Shown: piece by piece, positions 47,318 through 48,752 of the stretch
How positions within the stretch are numbered: the stretch's first letter is position 1
How the letters are laid out: each line of letters opens with the position of its first letter
From: Phytomonas francai
Taxonomy: Eukaryota; Euglenozoa; Kinetoplastea; Trypanosomatida; Trypanosomatidae
Length of the DNA stretch: 48,752 bases
Assembly: GCA_001766655.1 (NCBI GenBank)
Contig: MJCC01000001.1
Coordinates: 639,215-687,966, forward strand
Direction of reading: 5' to 3'
Position numbers and translations under genes: made by a program
Notes under the pieces: generated by a model
The model's database searches: none
The model's input: the letters and a program-made list of their open reading frames with translations, nothing else
Told to the model about the DNA's origin: nothing

Positions 47318-48752
47318 TCAGTTCCTATCCTCGAGGTAGCGCGCGACGAGATGCTGACGGAGGTGTTCCGGGTTCAGCCTCTCCCCCGTCGCCCGCTCCA
47401 CGAGCTCCTCGGTGGCGTAGAGGCAGCCGTGGTCCCAAATCTTCTCCTTCTGCTTCGCGAGGATGGGCGCGAGGTCGCCGGTCCGGAGGCATTCCACGAC
47501 CCTCTCCTCGCCGAGCTCCCCGCGGATGCTCGCCATGAGCTGCGCCGCGAGCAGCGCGCCGAGGACGTAGGTCGGGAAGTAGCCAATGGAGCCGAGCGAC
47601 CAGTGGATGTCCTGCAGGCAGCCGAGGTCGTCCCGGCCGGCGGTCTCGAGGCCGAGGTACGCGCGCATCTTCGCCTCCCACACGCGCGGGATCTCCTCGG
47701 GCGCGAGGGCGCCGTCCACGAGGTCGCGCTCGATCTCGTATCGCAGGATGACGTGCAGGGGGTAGCTCACCTCGTCCGCGGAGACGCGAATGAAGCCGGG
47801 CTTCACGGCCCGCACGACGCGCGTGAGGTTCGCGAGCGAGAAGGCCGGCTGTGCGCCGAGCGCGGCCTCGAGACGGGGCTGCAGAAACGCAATAAACGGC
47901 CGCGCGCGCGAGAGCTGGAACTCGGCGAAGAGGGACTGGCTCTCGTGCACGCCGAGGGAGCGGGCCTTGCAGACGGGCTGCGTGATCATGGCGCGCGGCC
48001 CGACGTTCTGCTCGTACTTGGCATGCCCGGTCTCGTGGATGACGGCGTGCAGGGAGTGCATCGGGTCGTTCTCGGAGTAGTTCGTCGTGATGCGGCTGTC
48101 CTCCTTGCACATCCCCGTGAAGGGGTGCGCGCTGGCATCCAGCCGCCCGGAATCGAAGTCGAACTTCCACACGCGCATCATATCCTTCCCGAGGGCCTCC
48201 TGCTTCGCCACGGGAAAGGGGCCCGTGAAGGGGATGATGGGGTCCATCGATTCCTGCTTCTTGACAATATCCTTGAGCAGCTGCGGTAGCCACGATTTGA
48301 TCTGGCCGAAAATCTCGTCCAGTCGGGCGGTTGTAATACCCGGCTCGTAGAGATTCATGAGGGCTTCATACGGAGTGAGCGAAGAACCTGCCGCCAAATA
48401 GGTTCCTTCCTCGCGGGCAAGCAGGACAAGTTCCTTTAATATAGGTAAGAAGTCCGAGAATTTATTCTCACTGCGGCTTTTTTTCCAGACACTGTGGGCA
48501 GCGGTGGTGAGTTTCTCCTTTCGCGCTATGAAATCTTCCGATAAGGAGTTCATTTGCTTCCAAAATTGCGTCATTTCACGAAGATTCGCTCTCTGAAGAA
48601 CAGAAAGCTTATCTTGCGCGGCGGCGGATTCATTGATCCACTTCTTCACGTCAGGCGCTGTAATGTACTGAAATTCAATTTGCTTCAAAGTAGCAATAGC
48701 CTCCCCGCGAGCCTCCTCGCCTTTAGGAGGCATATACGTGTTCATATCCCAT
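47318..48752 (-). CDS. M32 (Taq-type) metallocarboxypeptidase, 5' end cut by the window edge
   Basis: A zinc carboxypeptidase that trims C-terminal residues from peptides in the cytosol. The zinc-binding HETGH is encoded at 48,023-48,037 in VIHETGHAKYEQ. The M32 hallmark HESQS follows at about 47,940-47,955, and later DEVSYPLHV and a conserved C-terminal region. The frame stays open to the right edge, where the residues before the first ATG (48,745) read W-D, continuing the family's WDxxTYMPP start region. That ATG is therefore not the true start; an estimated 25-30 residues are missing beyond 48,752. M32 enzymes are common in prokaryotes and trypanosomatids but rare in other eukaryotes. Codons at about 47,330-48,250 are extremely GC-rich and create long antisense open frames; the N-terminal coding part is much less so. 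Confidence 0.94.
   Translation of the reverse strand, partial: WDMNTYMPPKGEEARGEAIATLKQIEFQYITAPDVKKWINESAAAQDKLSVLQRANLREMTQFWKQMNSLSEDFIARKEKLTTAAHSVWKKSRSENKFSDFLPILKELVLLAREEGTYLAAGSSLTPYEALMNLYEPGITTARLDEIFGQIKSWLPQLLKDIVKKQESMDPIIPFTGPFPVAKQEALGKDMMRVWKFDFDSGRLDASAHPFTGMCKEDSRITTNYSENDPMHSLHAVIHETGHAKYEQNVGPRAMITQPVCKARSLGVHESQSLFAEFQLSRARPFIAFLQPRLEAALGAQPAFSLANLTRVVRAVKPGFIRVSADEVSYPLHVILRYEIERDLVDGALAPEEIPRVWEAKMRAYLGLETAGRDDLGCLQDIHWSLGSIGYFPTYVLGALLAAQLMASIRGELGEERVVECLRTGDLAPILAKQKEKIWDHGCLYATEELVERATGERLNPEHLRQHLVARYLEDRN

Noticed and set aside
47138..48289. 383-codon plus-strand open frame across the carboxypeptidase
   Set aside because: Antisense to a clear M32 gene; the product is low-complexity, rich in Arg, Glu, Leu and Val, with no domain. 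Caused by GC-rich codons.
1..48752. CRISPR arrays, insertion sequences, bacterial operons or integrated virus
   Set aside because: No spaced direct repeats, transposase or viral genes seen; gene content and signals are eukaryotic and kinetoplastid-like.

Overview
The window looks like nuclear DNA of a kinetoplastid protist, most likely a trypanosomatid. All genes are uninterrupted ORFs with no sign of cis-introns. They lie in long same-strand clusters separated by AT-rich spacers. Most starts are preceded on the coding strand by a polypyrimidine tract and an AG, as expected for trans-splicing of polycistronic transcripts. The repertoire also fits: two Mex67-type export factors (one with a CCCH finger), IFT dynein, TBCCD1, ATG4 and an M32 carboxypeptidase. 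TAA, TAG and TGA are all used as stops, so there is no sign of a recoded genetic code. The species cannot be fixed from the sequence alone.

Layout. A plus-strand cluster (1-18,861) carries an E1-like/rhodanese sulfurtransferase (Uba4/MOCS3), two tandem Mex67/NXF1 paralogues, eRF1, a degenerate phosphoglycerate kinase fused to a cyclic-nucleotide-binding-like domain and membrane segments, ATG4, and a BAR-like coiled-coil protein. A convergent strand-switch region follows (18,862-20,426). A minus-strand cluster then runs to the right edge: a 4,453-residue cytoplasmic dynein-2 heavy chain, TBCCD1, an M17 leucyl aminopeptidase of the NPEPL1 type, a very large kinesin, the E2 enzyme Ubc13, and an M32 carboxypeptidase cut by the window end. 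A possible small plus-strand gene (45,417-45,659) lies inside the minus cluster.

The main discovery candidate is the kinesin at 39,235-44,778. It reads as one open frame containing a kinesin-3 motor, an FHA domain, a long disordered linker and a Roc-COR GTPase module of the LRRK/Roco type, with no kinase. The second is the PGK/CNB-like/membrane fusion, whose kinase part has lost several catalytic residues.

Functionally the minus cluster leans towards flagellum and cytoskeleton (IFT dynein, TBCCD1, kinesin). The plus cluster mixes tRNA thiolation, mRNA export, translation termination and autophagy. In kinetoplastids, neighbours in one transcription unit are co-transcribed but usually regulated after transcription, so adjacency alone does not imply shared function. 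Spacers hold UTRs, splice/polyadenylation signals and microsatellites. No tRNA, rRNA, CRISPR array or transposon was found by eye.
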